Shown here piece by piece: positions 16,021-23,945 of a stretch of DNA of 64,000 nucleotides. This DNA is from Paludibacter sp. UBA6032 (GTDB lineage: Bacteria; Bacteroidota; Bacteroidia; Bacteroidales; Paludibacteraceae). Each line of letters opens with the position of its first letter. Position 1 is the first letter of the stretch. Below the pieces are notes generated by a model. It saw only the letters and a list, made by a program, of their open reading frames with translations, was not told the origin of the DNA and did no database searches. The stretch is from the NCBI GenBank assembly GCA_002427885.1, contig DIZI01000005.1, positions 2,653-66,652 on the forward strand. Reading direction: 5' to 3'. The translations under genes and the position numbers were made by a program.

Positions 16021-17034
16021 ATGAAAAAAAATTACGTTTTATTATTAATGTCTTTAGTTTTAAGTGTCTCATTAATGGCTGTGAAAAAAGTTGCTTATGT
16101 AACTTTTCAAAAAACAATGGATGCATCGGGAACAACTGTTCAAGCTGACCCTATAATTCAAATGTTAAGTGCTGATGTTAATCTTCAGGTAACTGTAAAA
16201 GTACTTACAGCTGTTGCAGTTACAGACGTTATTTCTGATTTGGCAACTTATGATGTTATTATTGTTCAGGAAAGCTTTAGTGGTAGTGCAGGTATGCTAA
16301 TGCCAGCCGGCGCCTTAGCGCTTAAAACCATTCCTAAACCATTTATTTACAATAAGTCTTATGCTTTAAAATCTGGTAGAGCTCTTACTACATCGTCTGC
16401 TGCAGGTGGTAAAGAAGCCACAGCGTGCTTGACAATTACCGTACAACCAACTGCATTAACAAACGATTTATTTAAAGCTTGTACTATAGGAGCAAGTAAT
16501 GATATTACAATTTTTAATGCATTGATGACAGATACTAGCATACCTACTGGTACGGTTACTACATTGAAAGCACTGAATTATTCAACAGGAAATGTATTAA
16601 CGCCAGCTACTTCAACTATTTTAGCAGTACCAACAAATTTAAATACTGATTTAACTCCAGTTGCAATATCATTTAACGATATCCCAGCAGGCACTACAAT
16701 TGATTCTGAAACAACAATTTCGAGAATGATTGCATTTGGTATGAATTTTGGAGCCATCTGTGGTAATGCCGGAAATAATATTACAAGCGATGGGTTGACT
16801 ATCTGGAGAAATGCTGTATATATGCTAGCTGGTTTAACTGTACCTAATACAAAAGTAATAACTAGGGTAAATACACCAAGTATTTCATCGGAAGTAATGT
16901 CAGTTAAATACTATACTACAAGTGGTATAGAAATTAAAGACCCTTCAACTGGTATTTTCATTACAAAAACTGCGTATAAAAATGGCTTAGTTAAAACAGG
17001 AAAAGTAGTATTAGTAAACCATACTAATTATTAA
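16021..17034 (+). CDS. Secreted protein with T9SS-like carboxyl tail
   Basis: From the ATG at 16021 the protein has 337 residues and a clear signal peptide (MKKNYVLLLMSLVLSVSLMA). An earlier in-frame ATG at 15922 would put 33 charged residues ahead of the signal and is unlikely. The first 120 residues have an alternating strand/helix look (KKVAYVTF, YDVIIVQESFSG); the rest is rich in Thr, Ala and Ser. The last about 40 residues (VKYYTTSGIEIKDP, GIFITK, KVVLVNH) resemble a type IX secretion sorting domain. No function is recognised. Confidence 0.7.
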   Translation: MKKNYVLLLMSLVLSVSLMAVKKVAYVTFQKTMDASGTTVQADPIIQMLSADVNLQVTVKVLTAVAVTDVISDLATYDVIIVQESFSGSAGMLMPAGALALKTIPKPFIYNKSYALKSGRALTTSSAAGGKEATACLTITVQPTALTNDLFKACTIGASNDITIFNALMTDTSIPTGTVTTLKALNYSTGNVLTPATSTILAVPTNLNTDLTPVAISFNDIPAGTTIDSETTISRMIAFGMNFGAICGNAGNNITSDGLTIWRNAVYMLAGLTVPNTKVITRVNTPSISSEVMSVKYYTTSGIEIKDPSTGIFITKTAYKNGLVKTGKVVLVNHTNY

Positions 17035-17063
17035 TTATTGATATCCAATTAATTATTTTAGAA

Positions 17064-17095
17064 AAAAGAGGTTGTCTATTTAGACAGCCTCTTTT
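17064..17095. terminator. Bidirectional terminator between secreted protein and tex
   Basis: AAAAGAGGTTGTCT (17064-17077) pairs with AGACAGCCTCTTTT (17082-17095) with one wobble pair. Confidence 0.85.
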
Positions 17096-17106
17096 CATTA
17101 AATAAA

Positions 17107-19248
17107 CTACAATAATTTCAACTGAACTCTTTTTCTTACTTCATCTACTTCAGTTATCCGCACTTTTACATGTTGATGAACGGAGACTACTTCAGCCGGA
17201 TTGCTGATATACCGGTCAGCCATATTGGAAACATGCACCAACCCATTTTCTTTGATGCCTATATCCACAAAAGCTCCGAAATTGGTGATATTGGTGACAA
17301 TTCCCGGCAACTCCATTCCAATTTTCAAATCTGTAATTTTCTTTACATTCGCATCAAATTCAAAAACCTGAATGGCACTACGCGGATCACGTCCCGGTTT
17401 ATCGAGTTCAAGCAAAATATCATTTAAAGTCGGCAGGCCTACAACTGTTGTTATATATTTTTGTAAATCAATACTTTTCTTTAATTCTTTATTTTGAATT
17501 AAATCTTTGACTTCTACTTTCATATCTCCGGCCATGGCTACCACAATGCCATAGCTCTCGGGGTGAACAGCAGAATTATCCAGAATTTGTTCTCCGTCGG
17601 GGATACGAAGGAACCCTGCACATTGTTCGAAAGTCTTTGCACCCATTTTGGGTACTTTCAGTAGTTGTTTCCGGCTTTTGAAAGCACCGTTCTCCGAACG
17701 AAAATCAACAATATTTTGTGCCAAAAGTGGTCCTAATCCCGAAATATAGGTCAATAAATGCTTACTCGCCGTGTTGAGGTTCACTCCTACCCGATTCACA
17801 GCATTTTCAACCGTTTGATCCAACGCTTTTTTCAATTGGTTTTGATCCACATCGTGCTGATATTGTCCGACTCCAATGGATTTCGGATCGATTTTTACCA
17901 ACTCAGCCAACGGATCCATCAGTCTTCGACCTATGGAAACCGCACCACGAACCGTTACGTCATAATCCGGAAACTCATCACGGGCAATTTTTGAAGCAGA
18001 ATAAATGGATGCACCGTTCTCACTCACGACAAATAGTTTCACTTCACGGTCAAACCGTGTATTTTGAATAAATTGTTCGGTTTCACGTCCGGCAGTTCCA
18101 TTTCCAATGGCGATGGCCTGAATATCGTAAGCTTCCACCATTTTTTGCACTTTTCGCATGGCTTGTGAAGTTTCATTGACAGGCGGATGGGGATATATTG
18201 TTTCGTTATGAAGTAATTTTCCCTGAGCATCCAGGCAAACAACCTTGCAACCGGTGCGAAATCCGGGATCGATTCCCAATACCCTTTTTTGTCCCAACGG
18301 GGGTGCCAGCAATAGTTGACGCAGGTTTTCGGCAAAAACCCGAATAGCTTCTTTATCGGCTTTCGCTTTGCTTTCAGCTGCAAATTCATTTTCTATACTG
18401 GGTTTCAACAAACGCTTGTACGCATCGGTTACAGCTTCGGCAACTTGTTGTGACGATTCGGTTTCACCTTTTACAAATATCCGGTCAAGTTTTTCCAAGC
18501 AATGATCATCTTCAGGTGAAATATTTACACGTAAAAACCCTTCAGCTTCTCCCCTGCGCATAGCCAACAACCGATGCGAAGAACAACGGACCAGCTTTTC
18601 GCTCATATCAAAATAATCGCGGTATTTCTGGGCTTCTTCGTCTTTTCCTTTAATCAATTTGGACGAAATAATGGCTTCACGGCCAAAAATCAGTCTAATA
18701 GAGTTACGTGCTGCCTCACTTTCATTGATCCACTCAGCCATTATGTCACGTGCACCACTTAAGGCATCTTCCACATTTTCCACTTTATCATTCACAAATT
18801 GAAGCGCCAATCGTTCTACTTCATTCGATTGTTGCTTCATCAGCATCTTTGCGAGTGGTTCCAAACCCTTTTCACGGGCAATTTCAGCCTTTGTACGACG
18901 TTTTGGTTTGTATGGCAGGTAAATATCCTCCAATTCGGTAATATCCCAGCAATTGTCAATTCTGACCTTCAATTCACCGGTCAGTTTACCTTGTTCTTCA
19001 ATGGACTTCAATACTGCAAGCTTACGTTTTGCCAACTCACACAACTTATCATATTGATCTTTGGTATCACTAAGCTGTACTTCATCCATGCCTTCGGTCA
19101 TCTCTTTCCGGTAGCGACTGATAAAAGGTATAGTAGCTCCTTCATTGAAGAGTTGAATGGCATTTCTGATTTGTTTGTCTGAAAGTTGAAGTGCTGATGA
19201 TATAAGCGAAATAAATTTGGATGGAATTGATGTGTTTTCGACAGGCAT
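17107..19248 (-). CDS. tex: Tex family S1 RNA-binding transcription accessory protein
   Basis: The 713-residue protein has the Tex order of parts: a helical amino half, a YqgF/RNase H-like domain opening with LGIDPGFRTGCKVV near residue 324, a helix-hairpin-helix region (NRVGVNLNTASKHLL, ISGLGPLLAQNIVDFRSENG), and a carboxyl S1 domain (GIVTNITNFGAFVDIGIKEN). Tex proteins bind nucleic acids and affect transcription and stress or toxin expression in other bacteria. It lies 80 bases downstream of holA on the same strand and may be cotranscribed. Confidence 0.92.
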   Translation of the reverse strand: MPVENTSIPSKFISLISSALQLSDKQIRNAIQLFNEGATIPFISRYRKEMTEGMDEVQLSDTKDQYDKLCELAKRKLAVLKSIEEQGKLTGELKVRIDNCWDITELEDIYLPYKPKRRTKAEIAREKGLEPLAKMLMKQQSNEVERLALQFVNDKVENVEDALSGARDIMAEWINESEAARNSIRLIFGREAIISSKLIKGKDEEAQKYRDYFDMSEKLVRCSSHRLLAMRRGEAEGFLRVNISPEDDHCLEKLDRIFVKGETESSQQVAEAVTDAYKRLLKPSIENEFAAESKAKADKEAIRVFAENLRQLLLAPPLGQKRVLGIDPGFRTGCKVVCLDAQGKLLHNETIYPHPPVNETSQAMRKVQKMVEAYDIQAIAIGNGTAGRETEQFIQNTRFDREVKLFVVSENGASIYSASKIARDEFPDYDVTVRGAVSIGRRLMDPLAELVKIDPKSIGVGQYQHDVDQNQLKKALDQTVENAVNRVGVNLNTASKHLLTYISGLGPLLAQNIVDFRSENGAFKSRKQLLKVPKMGAKTFEQCAGFLRIPDGEQILDNSAVHPESYGIVVAMAGDMKVEVKDLIQNKELKKSIDLQKYITTVVGLPTLNDILLELDKPGRDPRSAIQVFEFDANVKKITDLKIGMELPGIVTNITNFGAFVDIGIKENGLVHVSNMADRYISNPAEVVSVHQHVKVRITEVDEVRKRVQLKLL

Positions 19249-19290
19249 TTAGAAAAGTTTGAAAGTTTGTGTTAAGTAAAAGTCTTGTTC

Positions 19291-19306
19291 CCTCCACGAT
19301 AGCTAT
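19291..19306. repeat. Small perfect palindrome between holA and tex
   Basis: CACGATAGCTATCGTG is self-complementary and lies in the 80-base gap between holA and tex. Similar GATAGCTATC palindromes occur as scattered intergenic elements in Bacteroidetes; only one copy was noticed here. Confidence 0.5.
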
Positions 19307-19328
19307 CGTGATAGGGGTTAAGGGGCAT

Positions 19329-20345
19329 TTAATGCAAAATTTTATATATCAATTCTTTCAACAGATCACCATCATCGGCACTGGGGTTATCAATACCCTT
19401 ACTCCGGGCATCCGTTTCACGTATATAATTAATGATATTCATGGTTTTCCAGGCCCCAAATGTTTGTGCAGCTTTTTGGTAATCTTTTACAAAATAAGGA
19501 TTTATCTTTAATTCGGAAGCTACTGCGCCCTGACTTTTATCCGGTAGATAATGATACATCATTAAATCGCTGAAATACTTAAACAATTGTGATAATACCA
19601 ATACCATTGGGTTCGACTTTTTATTATCGGCAAAATAGCGGATAATCCTGTTCGATTTCACAACATCCTTATTCATCAGGGCATTTTGCAATTCAAACAC
19701 GTTGAAATCCTTACTAATTCCAATATTCTGTTCGATTAAGGCCGGAGTTATATGTGATTGATTCGCTGGCTTTGTGAGAATCAGTTTATCCAACTCGTTC
19801 ACCAGCTTGCTTATATCTGTACCCAAATATTCCGACAACATTTCAACACCTTTTTCATCAATGGCTACATTTTTTGATTTGGCATATTTTGAAATCCAGG
19901 ATCCTATTTCATAATCACGTAATTTGGTTGATTCGTAAATTACAGCTTGTTTACCGAGTTCCTGATACCATTTCTTCCTTTTATCCGGTGTTCCGTATTT
20001 ATAACAAAATACTAACAATGTAGAATTTAAGGGATTATTGAGATAATATATCAAATCGTCCCAAGTCTTAATCAATTGCGCTTCCTTTACAATCAGCACT
20101 TGTTTAGTTCCCATCATTGGATAACGTTTGGCTGCATTTACTATCGTACTCATTTCCAAATCCTTTCCATAAAGAATAGTCTGGTCAAATTCCTTTTCAC
20201 CTTCGTCCAGGACATTATTCTGTATAAAATCAGATATCAAATCAATATAATAGGGCTCTTCCCCCGTCAAAAAATAAATGGGACGATAGACTTTTTTTCG
20301 AAGATCGGTCAGGATTTGTTCGTATGTATTTTCTTGTTTTGCCAT
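19329..20345 (-). CDS. holA: DNA polymerase III subunit delta
   Basis: The 338-residue protein fits HolA in length and layout: an amino AAA-like part beginning YRPIYFLTGEEPYYID, then ELDKLILT and a carboxyl helical collar region (NRIIRYFADNKKSNPMVLVL). It is the subunit of the clamp loader that opens the sliding clamp. It runs divergently from nothing directly; amn lies upstream on the same strand 31 bases away, and tex follows. Confidence 0.9.
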   Translation of the reverse strand: MAKQENTYEQILTDLRKKVYRPIYFLTGEEPYYIDLISDFIQNNVLDEGEKEFDQTILYGKDLEMSTIVNAAKRYPMMGTKQVLIVKEAQLIKTWDDLIYYLNNPLNSTLLVFCYKYGTPDKRKKWYQELGKQAVIYESTKLRDYEIGSWISKYAKSKNVAIDEKGVEMLSEYLGTDISKLVNELDKLILTKPANQSHITPALIEQNIGISKDFNVFELQNALMNKDVVKSNRIIRYFADNKKSNPMVLVLSQLFKYFSDLMMYHYLPDKSQGAVASELKINPYFVKDYQKAAQTFGAWKTMNIINYIRETDARSKGIDNPSADDGDLLKELIYKILH

Positions 20346-20376
20346 AGATAAATACCTCCTTAAAAATCAGGAGTGT

Positions 20377-21150
20377 TTATTCAAAACGTAAATGTTTAAC
20401 TGTCTTACTATTATTAATTAATGATGAGAGTGATTTTACACCAATTTTAATATGTTCTTCAACATAATTTGCTGTAACCGATTTATCACTTTCCAGTGTT
20501 TTAATTCCGTCTTCGTGTAAAGGCATATCGGAAACCAGTAAGAGTGCACCGATTGGAATACTATTATAAAAACCGGCTGAAAAAAGTGTGGCAGTTTCCA
20601 TATCAATGGCTATGGCTCTGGTTGCACGTAAATATTCCTTGAACTTTTCATCGTGTTCCCAAACCCGCCGGTTGGTTGTATAAACTGTTCCGGTCCAGTA
20701 GTCTTTTCCAAAGTCACGAATATTAGAAGAAACGGCACGTTGTAAACTAAATGCCGGAAGAGCAGGTATTTCAGGTGGAAAATAATCGTTGGAAGTACCT
20801 TCACCACGAATAGCTGCGCTGGGAAGTATATAATCGCCCATTTTATTTTTATCTTTCAACCCTCCACATTTACCAAGAAATAAAACGGCACTAGGATGTA
20901 TGGCCGATAATATGTCCATAATGATAGCCGCATTCGGACTTCCCATACCAAAATTGATAATTGTAATTCCATTGGCTGAAGCGTTTGGCATATTTCCATC
21001 ACGACCAATTACCGGTACATTATTCCATTCGGCAAACAATTCAACATAATTATTGAAATTGGTAAGTAATATATGATCGGTGAATTCTTCAAGCGGACGC
21101 TTGGTATAACGCGGAAGCCAGTTTTCAACTATTTCTTTTTTGGTTTTCAT
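20377..21150 (-). CDS. amn: AMP nucleosidase
   Basis: The 257-residue protein belongs to the nucleoside phosphorylase superfamily, with MGSPNAAIIMD, the phosphate-site-like FLGKCGGLKDK and the substrate motif IAIDMETATLFSAGF near residue 183. It matches the short Bacteroidetes AMP nucleosidase, which cleaves AMP to adenine and ribose 5-phosphate. Adenine deaminase at the start of this window could use the adenine. Other purine phosphorylases are the main alternative. Confidence 0.88.
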   Translation of the reverse strand: MKTKKEIVENWLPRYTKRPLEEFTDHILLTNFNNYVELFAEWNNVPVIGRDGNMPNASANGITIINFGMGSPNAAIIMDILSAIHPSAVLFLGKCGGLKDKNKMGDYILPSAAIRGEGTSNDYFPPEIPALPAFSLQRAVSSNIRDFGKDYWTGTVYTTNRRVWEHDEKFKEYLRATRAIAIDMETATLFSAGFYNSIPIGALLLVSDMPLHEDGIKTLESDKSVTANYVEEHIKIGVKSLSSLINNSKTVKHLRFE

Positions 21151-21242
21151 ATACTCCTGTATTTAATTAGTTTTAGTAACTTCGCATTCTATTATAAAAA
21201 AACGATAGTCCTATAAAAAAGTGGAAACAAAAATACTAAAAA

Positions 21243-21698
21243 ATGTTGCAACTTAACCTTCCCGAGTACAATTTTCGAATAAAAAAAATGAATGAAAAAC
21301 CGTTCATTTTCGATTCCCAAAGAAAGCGCTATGTCACGCTTACTCCCGAAGAGTGGGTTCGACAGCATTTTATTCGTTTCTTAATTGAAGAAAAGGGATT
21401 TCCTTCTGCTTATATTGCCGTTGAGAAACAACTGAATTTGAATGGAATGAAGAAACGATGCGATGCTATAATATATAATCAAGAGGCATTTCCAACAGTC
21501 ATAATTGAATTGAAAGCGCCTTCTGTGCCCATATCTCAATCTACTTTCGATCAGGTAGCCGTTTATAATTCCAAATTAAAAGTAGATTTTTTTATGATCA
21601 GCAACGGAATTGAACATTATTGTTGCCGGGTTGACGTGGAAAATGCCCGATTTGTCTTTTTACCGGAAATTCCCGATTATTCTTTCTTTTTGAAATAA
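21243..21698 (+). CDS. Stand-alone HsdR N-terminal-like nuclease domain protein
   Basis: The 151-residue protein carries the restriction-endonuclease-like core of the type I HsdR amino domain: RKRYVTLTPEEWVRQHFI, then CDAIIYNQEAFPTVIIELKAP, where D and ExK fit the PD-(D/E)xK catalytic residues. It has no helicase part and no hsdM or hsdS nearby, so it is not part of a restriction system. A stand-alone protein of this type beside holA is common in Bacteroidetes; its role is unknown. It is divergent from amn. Confidence 0.8.
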   Translation: MLQLNLPEYNFRIKKMNEKPFIFDSQRKRYVTLTPEEWVRQHFIRFLIEEKGFPSAYIAVEKQLNLNGMKKRCDAIIYNQEAFPTVIIELKAPSVPISQSTFDQVAVYNSKLKVDFFMISNGIEHYCCRVDVENARFVFLPEIPDYSFFLK

Positions 21699-21936
21699 AA
21701 TTCCCTAAACCAAATTAAACAAATGTATATCAACATAATAATGAGCTATTATGTATTAGTTTGATATACAAAAGTATTTTTAAGCTGTTTTTTTTTGAGA
21801 AATTATTACATTTTCATTAAATTTACTCATAATAACATAAACGACTATATTACTGAAATTTACGTTTAATAAATAAATAAGACTTTGTTAATAAAATATT
21901 GTAATAACAATCATTAACTCTAAAATGTCGAATTAT

Positions 21937-21959
21937 ATGTTGTATAACATGTAATTTTG
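21937..21959 (+). promoter_or_regulatory. Palindrome plus -7 box, copy A
   Basis: ATGTT (21937-21941) and AACAT (21946-21950) form an inverted repeat with a 4-base spacer, one base ahead of TAATTTTG (21952-21959). No TTTG stands at -33, so the palindrome could be an activator site. The same arrangement occurs in copy B at 23364-23386. Confidence 0.6.
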
Positions 21960-22000
21960 CATCGTCAATTAGAAATAATATTTTAAGTGACAAATCTAAT

Positions 22001-22049
22001 ACAAAGAATACCCGGTAAAAAATCACAGGGAATTCTTTGTTTTTTTTTT
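22001..22049 (+). terminator. Leader terminator hairpin, copy A
   Basis: ACAAAGAATACCC (22001-22013) pairs with GGGAATTCTTTGT (22028-22040) with one mismatch, and nine T residues follow. It lies between the promoter and the start codon at 22092, so it would stop most transcripts before the gene unless overcome. Confidence 0.7.
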
Positions 22050-22091
22050 ATCAAAATGATAAATAAGATTATAAAATTAAATTTTTAGGTT

Positions 22092-22457
22092 ATGAAAAAG
22101 ATTGTTGTTTCAATTTTAGTTATGGTTGCTTTTACAAGCAATGTGTTTAGTGTTAATCCGAACGAGCGTGTGGCTATCTCCAAATTATATAATCAGTCAA
22201 GTTTCGATTCACTGGTTGGTTATTTGGGTGCCGACTCTGTTCAGACAGATCAATTAAAAAATGCATTTTCAATTTCTGATTCAGATTTGAAAAAAGCATT
22301 AAAAACAGGAAACGAAATTGCTGCTGATAAAGCAATTTGGTTTAGTTTAGGTAGCGCAAGGCAAATTCTGACTACCAAACAGTACGAAAAAATTATGGCA
22401 GTGTTGTATGCTTCAATGAATGACAACAATAAAAATCAATACTTGACTGAGAGATAA
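22092..22457 (+). CDS. Small secreted helical protein, paralogue 1
   Basis: The 121-residue protein has a signal peptide (MKKIVVSILVMVAFTSNVFS) and a mature part of about 100 residues predicted helical by eye. It shares FDSLVGYL, QLKNAF, LKKALK, AADKAI and ILTTKQY with the genes at 22539 and 23517. I do not recognise the family. It sits behind a palindrome, -7 box and leader terminator that are repeated before 23517, so expression is probably conditional. Only an export signal and the shared regulation hint at function. Confidence 0.72.
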   Translation: MKKIVVSILVMVAFTSNVFSVNPNERVAISKLYNQSSFDSLVGYLGADSVQTDQLKNAFSISDSDLKKALKTGNEIAADKAIWFSLGSARQILTTKQYEKIMAVLYASMNDNNKNQYLTER

Positions 22458-22538
22458 TTAGTTAACATCAATAACTCTCTGAAAGTATATTTAGTTTAAA
22501 TAGGTAATACGTATTAAGTAATTAAAAATTAAAAAGTT

Positions 22539-22916
22539 ATGAAAAAGATTTTAGTGTTAATAATGGTAGTATTTGCTGTGGCAACCAGTAGTTTTGCCAT
22601 AAAACCGGTACAATACGAGATATTTTACAAATTGAATAATGAAAGTAATTTTAATTCAATGGCTCGTTATTTGAACGCAAATGAAGATCAAAAAGATCAA
22701 TTGAAGTATGTTTTCCTTAAAACAGAGGAAAAAATGAAATATGCATTAAAAAAAGAAGATTTAATGGCAGCTGAAAAAGTATTGTATTTCAACTTAGGAA
22801 ATATTAAGTCAATTTTAACGGAAGATCAATACAAAAAATACCTGATGGTAGTAAACGTTTCTATTAACAACATCGACAATAACGATGAAATGATAGCAAA
22901 CAATAATATTAAATAA
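22539..22916 (+). CDS. Small secreted helical protein, paralogue 2
   Basis: The 125-residue protein has a signal peptide (MKKILVLIMVVFAVATSSFA) and the family pattern: YEIFYKLN, MARYLNA, QLKYVF, MKYALK, AAEKVL and ILTEDQYKKYL. It follows paralogue 1 by 81 bases with no leader of its own, so both are probably read from the same promoter. It is closer to paralogue 3 (shared YxxFYKLN) than to paralogue 1. Lysine content of the mature part is high. Function is unknown. Confidence 0.72.
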   Translation: MKKILVLIMVVFAVATSSFAIKPVQYEIFYKLNNESNFNSMARYLNANEDQKDQLKYVFLKTEEKMKYALKKEDLMAAEKVLYFNLGNIKSILTEDQYKKYLMVVNVSINNIDNNDEMIANNNIK

Positions 22917-22936
22917 CGAGTAATTATCTAAATACT

Positions 22937-22972
22937 AAATGGGTATCAATTTTATTGATACCCATTTTTTTG
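22937..22972 (+). terminator. Terminator after paralogue 2
   Basis: AAATGGGTATCAAT (22937-22950) pairs with ATTGATACCCATTT (22954-22967) and a T run follows. Confidence 0.88.
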
Positions 22973-23167
22973 TTTATTTTTTTTTCGTTTAATAACCTTT
23001 TCATTATTTAATTCTCTTAAAGTATCAAAGGCTATCCATCGTGCTGATTTATTTCCCTGATTTAGAATTCCCTCTGAAGTTTCAATTCCTTTTAAACGAA
23101 GAGTTTCATTTTGCTTATCCATTAGCCTTATAGCCCAATTTACCGTTTTACTGACAAAAACACGCAT
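22952..23167 (-). pseudogene. Truncated AlkD-like gene fragment
   Basis: The 71-residue frame matches only the carboxyl end of the intact DNA alkylation repair protein at 23946-24638: both share VNWA, NETLRLK, IETxExILNQ, KSARWIA and LREL. The first about 150 residues are missing, so the HEAT-repeat DNA-binding fold cannot form. Divergence between copies is clear but moderate. The fragment overlaps the terminator of paralogue 2. It is best read as the remnant carried along by the local duplication rather than a working gene. Confidence 0.8.
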
Positions 23168-23363
23168 ATATTATGTTTCAAGCTTAATAATAAAAAAGCC
23201 TAATCATTTTCTGGCATTTTGTAGAGAATTTATTACATTTTCATTAAATCTGCCAATTACTATATAAAAAACTTATTTACTGACATTTACAAATTACGAG
23301 TGATTGGCCCAGTGTTAATTATGCACGTAGATAACAATTATTAACTCATAAAAGTCGAATTAT

Positions 23364-23386
23364 ATGTTGTAAAACATGTATTTTTG
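23364..23386 (+). promoter_or_regulatory. Palindrome plus -7 box, copy B
   Basis: ATGTT (23364-23368) and AACAT (23373-23377) frame a 4-base spacer, followed by TATTTTTG (23379-23386). Spacing to the -7 box is identical to copy A, while the spacer bases and box centre differ. Confidence 0.6.
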
Positions 23387-23427
23387 CATCGTCTAATAGA
23401 ATTATATTTCTATGGACAAAATCTAAT

Positions 23428-23472
23428 ACAAGGAACGCCCACTAAAATCACCGGGAATTCTTTGTATTTTTT
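23428..23472 (+). terminator. Leader terminator hairpin, copy B
   Basis: ACAAGGAACGCCC (23428-23440) pairs with GGGAATTCTTTGT (23453-23465), followed by a T-rich tract. Compared with copy A the left arm has changed at several bases, yet the outer eight pairs are kept (one as G-U) as well as the inner CCC/GGG. This suggests the hairpin is under selection. Confidence 0.68.
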
Positions 23473-23516
23473 CATCAAAATAGTTAATAAGATTGTAAAA
23501 TTTAATTTTTAAGGTT

Positions 23517-23882
23517 ATGAAAAAGATTTTTGTTTTAATTTTAGGTATGGTAGCCTTTACAAGTGCTACATTTGCGATTAATCCCAGTGATTACGATGTG
23601 TTTTACAAATTGAATGACAACACAACTTTTAAATCGTTGGTTCATTATTTGAAAGTAGATAATAATCGTGCTGAACGATTAAAAAATGTGTGTTTATCGA
23701 CAGAAACTGAGTTGAAGTCAGCTCAAAAATCTGAAGACAATGCAGCTGCGGAAAATGCAATAAATTCAAATTTCGCTAATGCAAAGAAAGTTTTAACGAG
23801 CAAACAATACAAGATGTATTCAACTATTGTAAATCTAACAATAAGCAATAGAAACTATGAAGTATTATTGGCCGAAAAATAA
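23517..23882 (+). CDS. Small secreted helical protein, paralogue 3
   Basis: The 121-residue protein has a signal peptide (MKKIFVLILGMVAFTSATFA) and the family pattern YDVFYKLND, SLVHYLKV, RLKNV, LKSAQK, AAENAI and VLTSKQYKMY. Its gene start and leader are closely similar to those of paralogue 1, but the mature protein is nearer to paralogue 2, suggesting exchange or uneven divergence after duplication. It is followed by a strong terminator. Function is unknown. Confidence 0.72.
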   Translation: MKKIFVLILGMVAFTSATFAINPSDYDVFYKLNDNTTFKSLVHYLKVDNNRAERLKNVCLSTETELKSAQKSEDNAAAENAINSNFANAKKVLTSKQYKMYSTIVNLTISNRNYEVLLAEK

Positions 23883-23900
23883 ACTATGTATATTGATATA

Positions 23901-23939
23901 AACTGAGGGAGCATCATTCGACACTCCCTCAGTTTTTTT
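23901..23939. terminator. Terminator between paralogue 3 and AlkD-like gene
   Basis: AACTGAGGGAG (23901-23911) pairs with CTCCCTCAGTT (23924-23934) and a T run follows. It also lies just after the leftward AlkD-like gene. Confidence 0.85.
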
Positions 23940-23945
23940 ATTGTA

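Larger units (their letters stand above)
21797..23222. repeat. Copy A of a local segmental duplication
   Basis: From a conserved ATTACATTTTCATTAAAT at about 21803 through the leader and gene at 22092 to the truncated AlkD-like gene ending at 23167, this block parallels copy B (about 23224-24150). Shared parts are the upstream AT segment, palindrome, -7 box, leader hairpin, gene start and the 3' part of the AlkD-like gene. Only copy A contains the second small gene at 22539. The edges are approximate. Confidence 0.65.

Noticed and set aside
21243..21698. Restriction-modification system
   Set aside because: Only an HsdR amino-terminal-like domain is present; no methylase, specificity or helicase part is nearby.
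23206..23222. Sigma-54-like TGGCATTTTGT near the duplication junction
   Set aside because: The gap between the two elements is too short for a -24/-12 promoter.
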